From: Streptomyces mangrovi
GTDB taxonomy: Bacteria; Actinomycetota; Actinomycetes; Streptomycetales; Streptomycetaceae
DNA: 64,000 bases
Direction of reading: 5' to 3'
NCBI RefSeq assembly: GCF_900114215.1
Contig: NZ_FOSG01000010.1
Location: 1 to 64,000 of the forward strand
Below, one piece after another: positions 16,430 through 24,215 of this stretch (within the stretch, counting starts at the first letter, position 1; each line of letters begins with the position of its first letter). Below the pieces are notes generated by a model. The model did not search any database. It had not been told where the DNA came from and was given only the letters and a program-made list of their open reading frames with translations. The translations under genes were made by a program, and so were the position numbers.

Positions 16430-17778
16430 TCGAAGTCCTGCTCCTGCTGGCGGCCCTGGCCCTCGTCCTGGCCTGCGCGGTCTTCGTGGCCGCCGAGTTC
16501 TCCCTGACCACCGTCGAGCGCGGCGAGCTGGAGCGCGCCGCGCGCCAGGGGGAGCGCGGCGCCGAGGGCGCGCTCAGGGCCGTGCGGCAGCTCACCCTCC
16601 AGCTCTCCGGCGCCCAGCTGGGCATCACCGTCACCTCGCTGGTCATCGGCATGCTCGCCGAACCGTCCCTGGCCGCGCTGCTGCGCGGACCGCTGCGCGA
16701 CGCCGGACTGGGATCCGCCGCCTCCACGGTGGCCACCGTGCTGGGCGTGGCCGTCTCCACGGTGGTGCTGATGGTGGTCGGCGAACTGGTGCCCAAGAAC
16801 TGGGCCATCTCCAGCCCGCTGGCGGTCGCCCGCGTCGTCGCCGGCCCACAACGCGGCTTCACCGCCGTCTTCGGGCCCTTCATCCGCCATCTGAACGGCA
16901 CCGCGAACCGCTTCGTGCGCCGCTTCGGCCTGGAGCCCACCGAGGAGCTGGCCTCCGCCCGCAGCCCGGACGAACTGGTCTCCCTGGCCCGCCGCTCCGC
17001 CAGGGAGGGCGCGATCGAGGAGGACTCCGCCGAACTGTTCGTCCGCACCCTCCACCTGAGCGAGCTGAGCGCGGAGAACGTGATGACCCCGCGCGTGGAC
17101 GTCCGCGCCCTGGAGGCGCACGCCACCGCCGCCGACGCCGAGAACCTCACCCTGGCCACCGGCCTGTCGGTCTTCCCCGTCTACCGGGACACCCTGGACG
17201 AGGTGATCGGCACCGTCCACATCCGCGACGTCCTGGCCCTCCCGGCCGGCCGGCGCTCCACCACCCCCGTCACCGAACTGCTCGGCGAACCGCTGCTGGT
17301 GCCCGAGACCCTGCCGGTGGACCGGTTGCTGGAGCGCCTGCGCACCCGCCGCACCATCGCCGTCGTCATCGACGAGTACGGCGGCACCGCCGGGGTCGCC
17401 TCCGTGGAGGACATCGTCGAGGAGGTCGTCGGCGAGGTCCGCGACGAGCACGACCCGCTGGAGGAGCCCGACCTGCGCCCCACCGCCCCCGCGCCCGACG
17501 GCCGGGCACGCTGGGAGGCCGACGGCGGCGCCCGCCTGGACGTGCTGGCCGCGATCGGACTGGCCGCCCCCGAGGGCCCCTACGAGACCGCCGCCGGCCT
17601 GATCGCCGCCCGCCTGGAGCGTATCCCCGCACCCGGCGACACCGTCGGGATCGACGGCTGGGAGCTGCGCGTCCTCGACGTCGAGCACCACCGCGCCGAC
17701 CGCATACGGATCACCGCCCCCGCGCGGACCGCCTCCGCCGGGGCGGCCGGCCGCACCCACCGGGAGGACGCCCGATGA
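16426..17778 (+). CDS. CNNM/CorC (hemolysin C) family membrane protein with CBS pair
   Basis: This 450-residue protein has an N-terminal DUF21 membrane domain (about 1-190, three to four hydrophobic helices, signature VGELVPKNWAI). A CBS pair follows (about 210-335, with NVMTPRVDV and IDEYGGTAGVASVEDIVEEVVGE), then a C-terminal CorC/HlyC domain ending near 440. Relatives export or sense magnesium or cobalt. The old label hemolysin is historical. GTG 16426 is followed directly by membrane helix 1. Its stop overlaps the start of a second family member. Confidence 0.93.
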   Translation: MIEVLLLLAALALVLACAVFVAAEFSLTTVERGELERAARQGERGAEGALRAVRQLTLQLSGAQLGITVTSLVIGMLAEPSLAALLRGPLRDAGLGSAASTVATVLGVAVSTVVLMVVGELVPKNWAISSPLAVARVVAGPQRGFTAVFGPFIRHLNGTANRFVRRFGLEPTEELASARSPDELVSLARRSAREGAIEEDSAELFVRTLHLSELSAENVMTPRVDVRALEAHATAADAENLTLATGLSVFPVYRDTLDEVIGTVHIRDVLALPAGRRSTTPVTELLGEPLLVPETLPVDRLLERLRTRRTIAVVIDEYGGTAGVASVEDIVEEVVGEVRDEHDPLEEPDLRPTAPAPDGRARWEADGGARLDVLAAIGLAAPEGPYETAAGLIAARLERIPAPGDTVGIDGWELRVLDVEHHRADRIRITAPARTASAGAAGRTHREDAR

Positions 17779-18797
17779 CCGCCCTGCAACTGACCATCGG
17801 CGCCCTGATGATCCTGGTGAACGCCTTCTTCGTCGGCGCCGAGTTCTCCCTGATCTCGGTACGCCGCAGCCAGATCGAGCCGCACGCCGAGGAGGGCGTC
17901 AGGCGGGCCCGCACCACCCTGTGGGGCCTGGAGCACCTGTCGGCGATGATGGCCACGGCCCAGCTGGGCATCACCGCCTCCTCCCTGGTGCTGGGCGCGG
18001 TCGCCGAACCGGCGATCGCGCACCTGCTGGAGCCTCCCTTCGAGGCCGTCGGCGTCCCCGGCGCCCTGGTCCACCCGATCGCCTTCGTCATCGCGCTGAC
18101 CCTGGCGACCTATCTGCACATGCTCATCGGCGAGATGGTGCCCAAGAACATCGCCCTGGCCGCCCCCGTGCCCACCGCCCTGCTGCTCGGGCCGCCGCTG
18201 GTCGCCCTCACCCGGGCCCTGCGGCCGGTGATCTTCGGGATCAACGCCTTCGCCAACGCCCTGCTGCGCCTGCTCAGGGTCGAACCGAAGAGCGAGGTCG
18301 CCTCGATCTTCACCAACGCCGAGCTCACCCGCATGGCGCGGGAGGCCAGCGAGGCCGGACTGATCGAACCGGGCGGTCACGAGCGGCTGCGCGAGGCCCT
18401 GGAACTGGGCAGCCGCCCGGCCTCCGAGGTGCTGGTGCCCCTGGCCGAGATGCACACCGTCGGCCACACCGTCACCCCCGACCAGCTGGAGCGGACCGCC
18501 ACCACGGTCGGCTTCTCCCGGCTGCCGGTCACCGGCCCGGGCGGCGCGGTGCTGGGATATCTGCACGTCAAGGACGCCATCGGCGTCGTGCACCGCGACC
18601 GGCCCTTCCCGCCCGAGGCGCTGCGCACCGTCGTACGTGTCGGGGCCGGCACCCCGCTGGACGACGTCCTCACCACCATGCGCGCCGGCGGTACCCACCT
18701 GGCCGCCGTCACCGGCGACCGGGGCGAGCCGCTGGGCTTCGTCACCATGGAGGACGTGCTGGAGAAGCTGGTCGGCCCGGCCCCGGCCGGGAACTGA
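17775..18797 (+). CDS. Second CNNM/CorC family membrane protein, without the CorC C-terminal domain
   Basis: This 340-residue partner of the preceding protein has a DUF21 membrane domain with IGEMVPKNIALAAP and a CBS pair (SRLPVTGPGG, LGFVTMEDVLEKLVG). It ends there, lacking the CorC/HlyC domain of the first protein. ATG 17775 overlaps the previous stop (ATGA). The paired arrangement of a long and a short member in one operon suggests a heteromer, which is inference. Confidence 0.93.
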   Translation: MTALQLTIGALMILVNAFFVGAEFSLISVRRSQIEPHAEEGVRRARTTLWGLEHLSAMMATAQLGITASSLVLGAVAEPAIAHLLEPPFEAVGVPGALVHPIAFVIALTLATYLHMLIGEMVPKNIALAAPVPTALLLGPPLVALTRALRPVIFGINAFANALLRLLRVEPKSEVASIFTNAELTRMAREASEAGLIEPGGHERLREALELGSRPASEVLVPLAEMHTVGHTVTPDQLERTATTVGFSRLPVTGPGGAVLGYLHVKDAIGVVHRDRPFPPEALRTVVRVGAGTPLDDVLTTMRAGGTHLAAVTGDRGEPLGFVTMEDVLEKLVGPAPAGN

Positions 18798-18923
18798 GCG
18801 TCCGCTCGGGCCGCCCTCCGGCGGGGACGCACGAGGGAGCCCCGCCGCGCGTACGGGCACCGTTTTCTTCCTCCTGGGGCACCCGGGGCGCGGCGGGAGC
18901 GGGGACGGCGGGAGGAGTGGCGC

Positions 18924-19373
18924 CTAGCGCTCCCCCACCTTCTCCGTCTCCTCGTCCCCCTCCTTGTCCAGGTCGTTCCACTTGGCCACGTAGACCAGCG
19001 CATGGCCGTAACCGGGCCAGAGCGCGGGACAGGGCGAGCCGATGTGGACCTCGGTCGTGATGTCGGACCGGCCCTCGGGACTCCCCATCAGGAGCATCTT
19101 CAGTTCGGAGACGATCTCCTGCAGGTTCTGCACGGCCTCGGGCGTCTCCCTGGCCACCGCCGCGTGGACGACGACCTCGCCGGGGCGCGGCTCCACCGAC
19201 AGCCCCAGGACGTCCCCGCCCACACGGCCCAGCGCGGCCTGACAGGTTCGCAGGAGGAGTTGGTCGCGGCGGAGCAGTGCCCGTACCTCGTCGGGCGGCA
19301 GACTGGGCGCGTAGTACAGCTCAGCGGGGTGGCGCATGCGCGTACGGTAGGGGCTCGCCGGGTGCTCCGCCAT
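18924..19373 (-). CDS. Uncharacterised 149-residue protein
   Basis: I do not recognise the family. The protein is soluble, with an N-terminal ELYYAPSLPPDEVRALL, a central GLSVEPRPGEVVVHAAV and a C-terminal HIGSPCPALWPGYGHALVYVAKW followed by a Glu/Lys-rich tail. ATG 19373 gives the full length; ATG 19337 (MRHPAELYY) is equally possible, as neither has a strong ribosome site. It is convergent with the CNNM operon and lies just downstream of the inositol-phosphatase gene. Confidence 0.65.
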   Translation of the reverse strand: MAEHPASPYRTRMRHPAELYYAPSLPPDEVRALLRRDQLLLRTCQAALGRVGGDVLGLSVEPRPGEVVVHAAVARETPEAVQNLQEIVSELKMLLMGSPEGRSDITTEVHIGSPCPALWPGYGHALVYVAKWNDLDKEGDEETEKVGER

Positions 19374-19419
19374 GGGAACGCCCGCATCCGTATCGCACTG
19401 TCACCGGGCCCGTACCCGG

Positions 19420-20250
19420 CTACCGGATCCGGGCCCGGCACAGGGAGGCCAGCTCCCGGGCCAGCGGCCCGTTCCCCGCCACCAGGACCGGGGCGCCGAA
19501 GGCGTACGGCCGTCCGTCGCCGTCCAGCACCGTCCATCCGCGGCGGCGCAGCAGCGCCACCCCGGCGGCCACGTCCCAGGGCTTGGCGCCGACGCACACA
19601 CAGGCGTCCTGCCAGCCCTCGGCCACGCCGATCAGGTCCAGGCTCATGCAGCCCTGCATCCGTACCCGGTAGGCCTCGTCCAGCAGGGCGGTCAGCAGCC
19701 TCCCGGACGGGGAGTGGACGTCCCCGGCGCCCGTGACGCCGACCACCGCCCGGGACACCTCCCGGGCGCCTTCCCCCGCCTCTTCCGTACTGGGAGCCTC
19801 TTCCGTGCCCGGGGCGGCGTCCGTGTCGGGGCCCGTGCTCCAGCGGCGGTTCAGGGCGGGGGCGTGGAGCACGCCCAGTGCGGGCTCGCCGCCGTCCACC
19901 AGCCCCAGGGAGACGGCGTACAGCGGGGCGCCGCGGGTGAAGTTCATCGTGCCGTCGATCGGATCCAGCAGCCAGCAGCGGGACGGTACCGAATCCCCCT
20001 CCTCCCGGTCGGTCTCCTCGCCGACGACCGGGATACCGGGCGCGTGCTCCCGCAGCACCCGCGTGATGCGCCGCTCCACCTCGGCGTCGGCGTCCGTGAC
20101 CTCCTCGCCCGACGCCTTGAACCTCCGCTTCGACCACTCGTCCCCCGCCTCGGTGAGCCACCCGACCCCGGCGTCGACGGCCGCCTCGGCGGCGCCGAGC
20201 AGACGGGCGAGCGGCTCACGGTCGGATCCCACATCAGGTTCGGTGCGCAT
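19420..20250 (-). CDS. Inositol monophosphatase family protein
   Basis: This 276-residue metal-dependent phosphatase has VVGEETD, the metal motif WLLDPIDGTMNF and a late AKPWDVAAGVALL. Members hydrolyse inositol phosphates, histidinol phosphate or PAP; the exact substrate is not readable. A Gly/Glu/Thr-rich insertion (about 150-175) is poorly conserved-looking. ATG 20250 gives normal family length; longer readings add an Arg/His-rich extension unlike the family. Confidence 0.9.
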   Translation of the reverse strand: MRTEPDVGSDREPLARLLGAAEAAVDAGVGWLTEAGDEWSKRRFKASGEEVTDADAEVERRITRVLREHAPGIPVVGEETDREEGDSVPSRCWLLDPIDGTMNFTRGAPLYAVSLGLVDGGEPALGVLHAPALNRRWSTGPDTDAAPGTEEAPSTEEAGEGAREVSRAVVGVTGAGDVHSPSGRLLTALLDEAYRVRMQGCMSLDLIGVAEGWQDACVCVGAKPWDVAAGVALLRRRGWTVLDGDGRPYAFGAPVLVAGNGPLARELASLCRARIR

Positions 20251-20384
20251 TCCCCCAGTGTTTCCGAGGACCCGTCTCCCATCCGCGGCGGGCGGGCCGT
20301 ACGCGTGGAGGGGTCCGGCGTGCGGCCGTGCGTGCGCACGATGACCTCGCAGCACTTGGTTGATGCCGACCATGGTCATTGTGA

Positions 20385-20413
20385 TTGTGAACTTAGTTTC
20401 CTTGTTCTATGGT
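20385..20413 (+). promoter_or_regulatory. Sigma-70-like promoter for the DUF4352 gene
   Basis: TTGTGA (20385-20390), a 17-base spacer and TATGGT (20408-20413) lie in a clearly AT-rich stretch. The transcript would have a leader of about 125 bases before ATG 20547. Confidence 0.6.
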
Positions 20414-20546
20414 TCTTCGTGGAGCGCACGCCCGTGGCTGTCGGCCGAACCGGCCGGGTGGGGTGTGCCGGGGCCCGGCCCCGGCCGAGCGCCGTGCCTC
20501 TGAAGTCCGGAGGCAGCAGCACAGACAGGAAGAGGGGGGTCCTCCG

Positions 20547-21173
20547 ATGGCCCAGCACAATCCCGGTCCGCAGTACCAGCAGCAGTGGGGGCCCGGCCGG
20601 CCGCAGCAGCCGATGCCGCCCGTACCGCGGAAGAAGTCCGGCGCGGGGAGGATCATCGGCTTCGGCTGCCTGGGCGTCATCGCCTTCTTCGTCGTGATCG
20701 GCGTCATCGGTGCGGCTCTCGGCGCGGGCGGTGACGAGAGCGCGGAGAAGCCCGCCGCGCCGGCGGCGCCGAAGGAGCCCGGCGGCGGGGAGAAGAAGGA
20801 CAAGGGCGAGGAGAAGCCGCGGGAGGAGCCCGAGGAGGAGGCCCCCGCGCCGATCCAGGTCACGGCGGAGGCCGCCGACTTCCGGCCCACCATCCTCGCC
20901 GATGGCGAGGAGTACACCTCCGTGCTGGTCACGGTCGTCAACAACAGCGCGGAGAAGGTCGGCGTCAACCCGCTGTACTTCGAGGTCACGGCCGCGGACG
21001 GCTCCAAGTACGACGTCGAGCTCGCCGCTGACGAGCGCCAGATCGACACGGTCGAGCTGACCGAGGGCGAGAAGGTGACCGGCACCGTCACCGTCAAGGG
21101 GAAGATCGAGCCGAAGACGGTCACCTTCACCGACGGTCTCTTCGGCGACTCGATCAGGGCGGACGTCGGTTGA
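20547..21173 (+). CDS. DUF4352-like membrane-anchored exported protein
   Basis: This 208-residue protein has a Pro/Gln-rich cytoplasmic start, one transmembrane helix (about 36-58, IIGFGCLGVIAFFVVIGVIG), a Lys/Glu/Pro-rich linker and an extracellular Ig-like beta domain typical of DUF4352. That domain includes VLVTVVNNSAEKVGVNPLYF and GEKVTGTVTVKGK. Its function is unknown. ATG 20547 follows AAGAGGGGGG. The TnpB transposon ends directly at its stop codon. Confidence 0.83.
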   Translation: MAQHNPGPQYQQQWGPGRPQQPMPPVPRKKSGAGRIIGFGCLGVIAFFVVIGVIGAALGAGGDESAEKPAAPAAPKEPGGGEKKDKGEEKPREEPEEEAPAPIQVTAEAADFRPTILADGEEYTSVLVTVVNNSAEKVGVNPLYFEVTAADGSKYDVELAADERQIDTVELTEGEKVTGTVTVKGKIEPKTVTFTDGLFGDSIRADVG

Positions 21174-21177
21174 CGCT

Positions 21178-21197
21178 CTCCCCCGTGAACGGGGGAG
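21178..21197. repeat. Terminal hairpin of the TnpB element (tnpB 3' side)
   Basis: CTCCCCCGT, two bases, ACGGGGGAG: a perfect 9-base stem. It differs by one base in each arm from the hairpin at the other end. In this family the guide RNA (omega RNA) covers the 3' end of tnpB and ends near here. Confidence 0.7.
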
Positions 21198-21299
21198 ATT
21201 CCCACCGTGCCGCCGCTGTTGCCAGCACGTGCGTGGTGGTTCCTGCTTCATCACCCACCGCCCGGCTTGCCGAGTCTTACACGGGCTCCACGAGGCGTT

Positions 21300-22457
21300 T
21301 TACGTGTCCGGGCGTCCCTCGGCCACAATGCTCCGCCCTTCGCGGCGGATGTTGAGTTCGGCGTTCTCGTCCCGGTCGTGGACGGCTCCGCAGGAGCACG
21401 TCCACGACCGGATCTTGAGTCCTTCCAGTCCCTTCGGTCCTTCGACCGACCCGCAGGACGAGCACAATTGGGTGCTCGGGAACCAGCGGGACACCTTGGC
21501 GAAGTCACGGCCGTACCGGGCGCACTTCGCTTCGAGGGCGCGGGCGAACCTTCCCAAGGACTGGTCGTGGACGGACTTGGCGCGCTTTCCCCTGGCCATG
21601 CCCTTCACGTTCAGGTCCTCCAGGTAGACCGCTTGGCTCTCACGGCCGATCCGGGTGGTTTCCTGCTCGATGAAGTCGCGCCGCTGGTCGGCTGTGCGCG
21701 CATGGATCCTGGCTACGGCGAGCTTGGCCTTGCGCCGGTTGTTGCTGCCTTTCTCGCACCTGCTCAGCTTGCGCTGAGCACGGCGAAGCTTCTTCTCCTG
21801 GCGCCGGAAGAACTTCGGGCTGGCGATCTTCCGGCCCCGCAGCACCGCGTACGACGAGAGTCCGAGGTCGATTCCGGTTTCTGTCTCGTCCAAGTCCAGT
21901 TCCGGGAGCAGCTTGTCCTCGGCCTCCACGACGAACGAGGCGAAGTACCTTCCTGAGGCGTCCTTGATGACCGTCACGGACGACGGCTCGGACGGAAGTT
22001 CCCGGGACCAGCGGATCTTGACGTCACCGATCTTCGGAAGGCGCAGCGCGCCTTCCTCGGTGATGGAGAACCGTGCGGCCTTGGTAAGTCTGACGGCCTG
22101 GCGGCTGGTCTTCTTCTTGAACTTCGGCGGTCCCGTCCTCGGGCCCTTGCGGGTGCCGTTCTTCGAGGCGAAGAAGTTGGAGTACGCCGTCCCCAGGTCC
22201 CGTAGGGAGGACTGGAGTAGGACCGCGGAGACCTCGCCGAGCCATGCCCGGTCTTCGGTCTTCTTCGCCTCGGTGATGACCAGCTTGGCCAGCGCGACGA
22301 TCGACGGAACCGGCTTGCCTTGCTTGTAGGCGTCCTGCCGGATACGCAAGGCGTCGTTCCAGACGACGCGAGCGCATCCGAACGCCCTGGCCAGTTGATT
22401 CCTCTGCGGGGCGCTCGGGTACAGCCGGAACTGGTACCTGAGCTTCATGTCGATCAT
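21300..22457 (-). CDS. tnpB: RNA-guided endonuclease TnpB
   Basis: This 385-residue TnpB looks intact. The RuvC residues are Asp197 (TGIDLGLSSYA), Glu280 (VYLEDLNVKGM) and Asp363 (HDRDENAELNI), and the zinc ribbon uses Cys332, Cys335, Cys354 and Cys356. The N-terminus MKLRYQFRLYPS is typical. TnpB cuts DNA at sites chosen by an RNA made from the transposon end, and is the ancestor of Cas12. The start is ATG 22457 or, closer to the family, ATG 22448. The GC content is lower than that of the neighbours, consistent with mobility. Confidence 0.93.
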   Translation of the reverse strand: MIDMKLRYQFRLYPSAPQRNQLARAFGCARVVWNDALRIRQDAYKQGKPVPSIVALAKLVITEAKKTEDRAWLGEVSAVLLQSSLRDLGTAYSNFFASKNGTRKGPRTGPPKFKKKTSRQAVRLTKAARFSITEEGALRLPKIGDVKIRWSRELPSEPSSVTVIKDASGRYFASFVVEAEDKLLPELDLDETETGIDLGLSSYAVLRGRKIASPKFFRRQEKKLRRAQRKLSRCEKGSNNRRKAKLAVARIHARTADQRRDFIEQETTRIGRESQAVYLEDLNVKGMARGKRAKSVHDQSLGRFARALEAKCARYGRDFAKVSRWFPSTQLCSSCGSVEGPKGLEGLKIRSWTCSCGAVHDRDENAELNIRREGRSIVAEGRPDT

Positions 22458-22477
22458 GATATCACCGTAGGTCTACG
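22453..22477. promoter_or_regulatory. Overlapping palindromes between tnpB and the RHH gene
   Basis: ATCATGAT (22453-22460), GATATC (22458-22463) and CGTAG-GT-CTACG (22466-22477) fill the gap between the divergent starts of tnpB and the RHH gene. RHH proteins bind short inverted repeats, so self-control and control of tnpB is plausible. Confidence 0.45.
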
Positions 22478-22485
22478 ATGAACCC

Positions 22486-22635
22486 ATGAAGCACTTCTCA
22501 CTCAGGCTCCCCGAAGACCTCCACGAACGGCTTCTCGCTCAGGCCGACACCGACCGGCGGTCCCTCAACTCTGAGATCATCCACCTGCTTGAGGTTGCTC
22601 TCACCACCGTGGGTGGAGACGGCGAATCGCCCTGA
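22486..22635 (+). CDS. Small ribbon-helix-helix (Arc-type) DNA-binding protein
   Basis: This 49-residue protein starts MKHFSLRLPEDLHERLLAQA and continues with RRSLNSEIIHLLEVAL: one beta strand and two helices, the Arc/CopG layout. It is encoded inside the TnpB element, divergent from tnpB with under 40 bases between starts. No toxin partner is adjacent, so a transposon regulator is more likely than an antitoxin. The start is ATG 22486, possibly on a nearly leaderless transcript. Confidence 0.8.
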   Translation: MKHFSLRLPEDLHERLLAQADTDRRSLNSEIIHLLEVALTTVGGDGESP

Positions 22636-22683
22636 CGGCGATGCGCCTTTCCCTGCCCCACTACGCGGGAAAGACGGCTACAC

Positions 22684-22703
22684 CCTCCCCGTAAACGGGG
22701 AGG
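22684..22703. repeat. Terminal hairpin of the TnpB element (far side)
   Basis: CCTCCCCGT, two bases, ACGGGGAGG: a perfect 9-base stem matching the hairpin at 21178-21197. Confidence 0.7.
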
Positions 22704-22948
22704 TACCGCCGCCACTCCGGATAGCGGCCGAGCCGGGCCGCCGGCGTCGGTCCTGCGGCGACGGGTCAGGGGTACGGGAACCGGAGGCGGACATGCTGGT
22801 GTGGTGCCCCGAGAAGCCGTTCGAACGGGGGGCCGCCCGGGGGTGCTGACCGGCGGCCCCCCGCGGTACCCCGGCGCCGTCGCGGCGGACAGCGCGTACA
22901 GCACCGCCCGCGGGCGCGTACACCACCTCCCTGGACGTGCGTGATCGC

Positions 22949-22977
22949 TTGTCCCTCCCGGTGGCGGGAGCCACCGT
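22949..22977 (+). promoter_or_regulatory. Apparent leaderless promoter, copy 2
   Basis: TTGTCC, 17 bases, CACCGT, then GTG 22985 seven bases later. The bases before the -35 (TGCGTGATCGC) also match copy 1 (TGCGTGACGAC). Confidence 0.5.
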
Positions 22978-22984
22978 GGAGGGC

Positions 22985-23536
22985 GTGATCGACGTTTTCG
23001 GACCATCTGCCCGCACCGGCCGCCTCGCCGGGGCCGCGGGGAACTTCTCCTGGCGCGGCGCGCGCCTGGTCGTACGCGACTTCGCACGGACGGCGGGCCG
23101 TTCGGGCCGCCGGGGCCACACCGGATGCGGGGGAGACGGGGGAGGCGCCCGGCTCCCGGTCTACCGGGCCGAGGTCGTCGCCGTGGGAGCGGTGCACGGC
23201 GGCACGGTCGCCGTGCAGCTCGGTGCGTGCGAGGTGGACGACCGCCGCCGGGCGCTGGGCTGGCTGCGCGGACAGGCCCGCCGGATCGCCGACGGGCTCG
23301 ACCCCGACCCGCGAACGGCCCGCTGGGCGCCGGGCGGTGCGCTCGTCCCCCTGCCGGACGGGCCCGCCGGGGCGGCCGACGCGCCCGCGGAACTGCGCCG
23401 GTGGCACGAGGACGAGGAGCGGCAGCGGGCCGCCTGCGAACTGCTGGCACGGGGAGCGCCGTTCCACCTCGCCGTCGCCGACCGCACCGGCACGTACGTG
23501 CTGAGCGCCAGGCCCGTCGGCACCGCCGCCCCGTAG
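22985..23536 (+). CDS. Uncharacterised protein, paralogue of the 14.90-kb gene
   Basis: This 183-residue protein shares with its paralogue the core WLRGQARRIADGLDPDP, then TARW, PAELRRW and ADRTGTYVLSARPVG. I do not recognise it. The N-terminal third (VFGPSARTGRLAGAAG, a glycine-rich stretch) differs. GTG 22985 is chosen from alignment of the upstream boxes of the two genes; a start further upstream (22937) would translate the promoter-like box. It lies directly right of the TnpB element. Confidence 0.72.
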   Translation: MIDVFGPSARTGRLAGAAGNFSWRGARLVVRDFARTAGRSGRRGHTGCGGDGGGARLPVYRAEVVAVGAVHGGTVAVQLGACEVDDRRRALGWLRGQARRIADGLDPDPRTARWAPGGALVPLPDGPAGAADAPAELRRWHEDEERQRAACELLARGAPFHLAVADRTGTYVLSARPVGTAAP

Positions 23537-23596
23537 GGCCGGCCGCCGGCGAGGCGGCGGGGGAGGCGTCCGCGGCCCGGCTGGTAGACCTGGAGC

Positions 23597-24106
23597 GTGA
23601 ACGACGGACGGATGCACGCAGGCGGCGGGGACGGCGGCGACGGTGGGGGCGCCGAGGACGGCCGGGGGAGAGGGCACCACCCGGTGCCGTACGGACGGCC
23701 CCGGGGGAAGGTGGGCGAACTCCAGCGCAGGCTGGCCGAGTTCGCGGCGGCACGCCGCTGGGAGCCGTACCACACGCCGAAGAACCTGGTGATGGCGCTG
23801 GGCGTGGAGGCCGCCGAACTGGCCGAGATCTTCCAGTGGCTCACCCCCGGGGAGTCGGCGCGGGTGATGGAGGACCCGGGCACGGCGGGACGGGTCGCGG
23901 ACGAGGTCGCCGACGTCCTCGCCTATCTGCTGCAGTTCTGCGAGGTGCTGGGGATCGACGCGCCGGCCGCGCTGGAGGCGAAGATCGAGCGGAACGAACG
24001 ACGCTTCCCCGTCACGGAGAGTGGCGGAAGGGTTGATGGGGGAGCCGGTGAGACGGACGGCCTCGACGGTGCTCAGGGAAAGGCCAATCGTCACTCTTCG
24101 GAGTGA
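23597..24106 (+). CDS. MazG-like nucleotide pyrophosphohydrolase
   Basis: This 169-residue protein has the all-alpha NTP pyrophosphatase fold: LVMALGVEAAELAEIFQW supplies the EExxE-type helix and VADEVADVLAYLLQF the ExxD helix that bind magnesium. Relatives hydrolyse dCTP or damaged dNTPs. The first 35 residues are Gly/Asp-rich and the tail is poorly conserved-looking. GTG 23597 or ATG 23612 may be the start. It follows the paralogue gene by 60 bases. Confidence 0.87.
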   Translation: MNDGRMHAGGGDGGDGGGAEDGRGRGHHPVPYGRPRGKVGELQRRLAEFAAARRWEPYHTPKNLVMALGVEAAELAEIFQWLTPGESARVMEDPGTAGRVADEVADVLAYLLQFCEVLGIDAPAALEAKIERNERRFPVTESGGRVDGGAGETDGLDGAQGKANRHSSE

Positions 24107-24111
24107 TGGTG

Positions 24112-24138
24112 TTCTCCACAGTGTCGAGTTTTTCCACA
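24112..24138 (+). promoter_or_regulatory. Pair of DnaA-box-like direct repeats
   Basis: TTCTCCACA (24112-24120) and TTTTCCACA (24130-24138) are direct repeats with starts 18 bases apart. Each differs by one base from the Streptomyces box TTGTCCACA. They lie upstream of the DUF6099-like gene. Confidence 0.4.
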
Positions 24139-24215
24139 GTTTTCCCGAACCCCCTAGCCAAGCGCGGTCATGGGTATCACGCTGGGTAGCGAATGGTTGC
24201 GGAGGGAAAAGGTGG

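Larger units (their letters stand above)
21170..22704 (-). mobile_element. IS200/IS605-type element with TnpB and a small RHH gene, no TnpA
   Basis: Two near-identical 20-base hairpins, at 21178-21197 and 22684-22703, bracket tnpB and a divergent ribbon-helix-helix gene. On the bottom strand a TCAA follows the hairpin beyond the tnpB 3' side (21170-21173), as at the right ends of this family; it overlaps the stop of the DUF4352 gene. No Y1 transposase gene is present, so movement would need TnpA from elsewhere. Exact ends are estimates. Confidence 0.7.

Noticed and set aside
22486..22635. RHH protein as antitoxin of a toxin-antitoxin pair
   Set aside because: No small toxin-like gene is adjacent. 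The only close partner is tnpB, so a transposon regulator is the simpler reading.
22793..22849. 18-codon frame with a good GGAGG site right of the TnpB element
   Set aside because: Too short to judge and no recognisable sequence. It may be chance in the region between the element and the next promoter.
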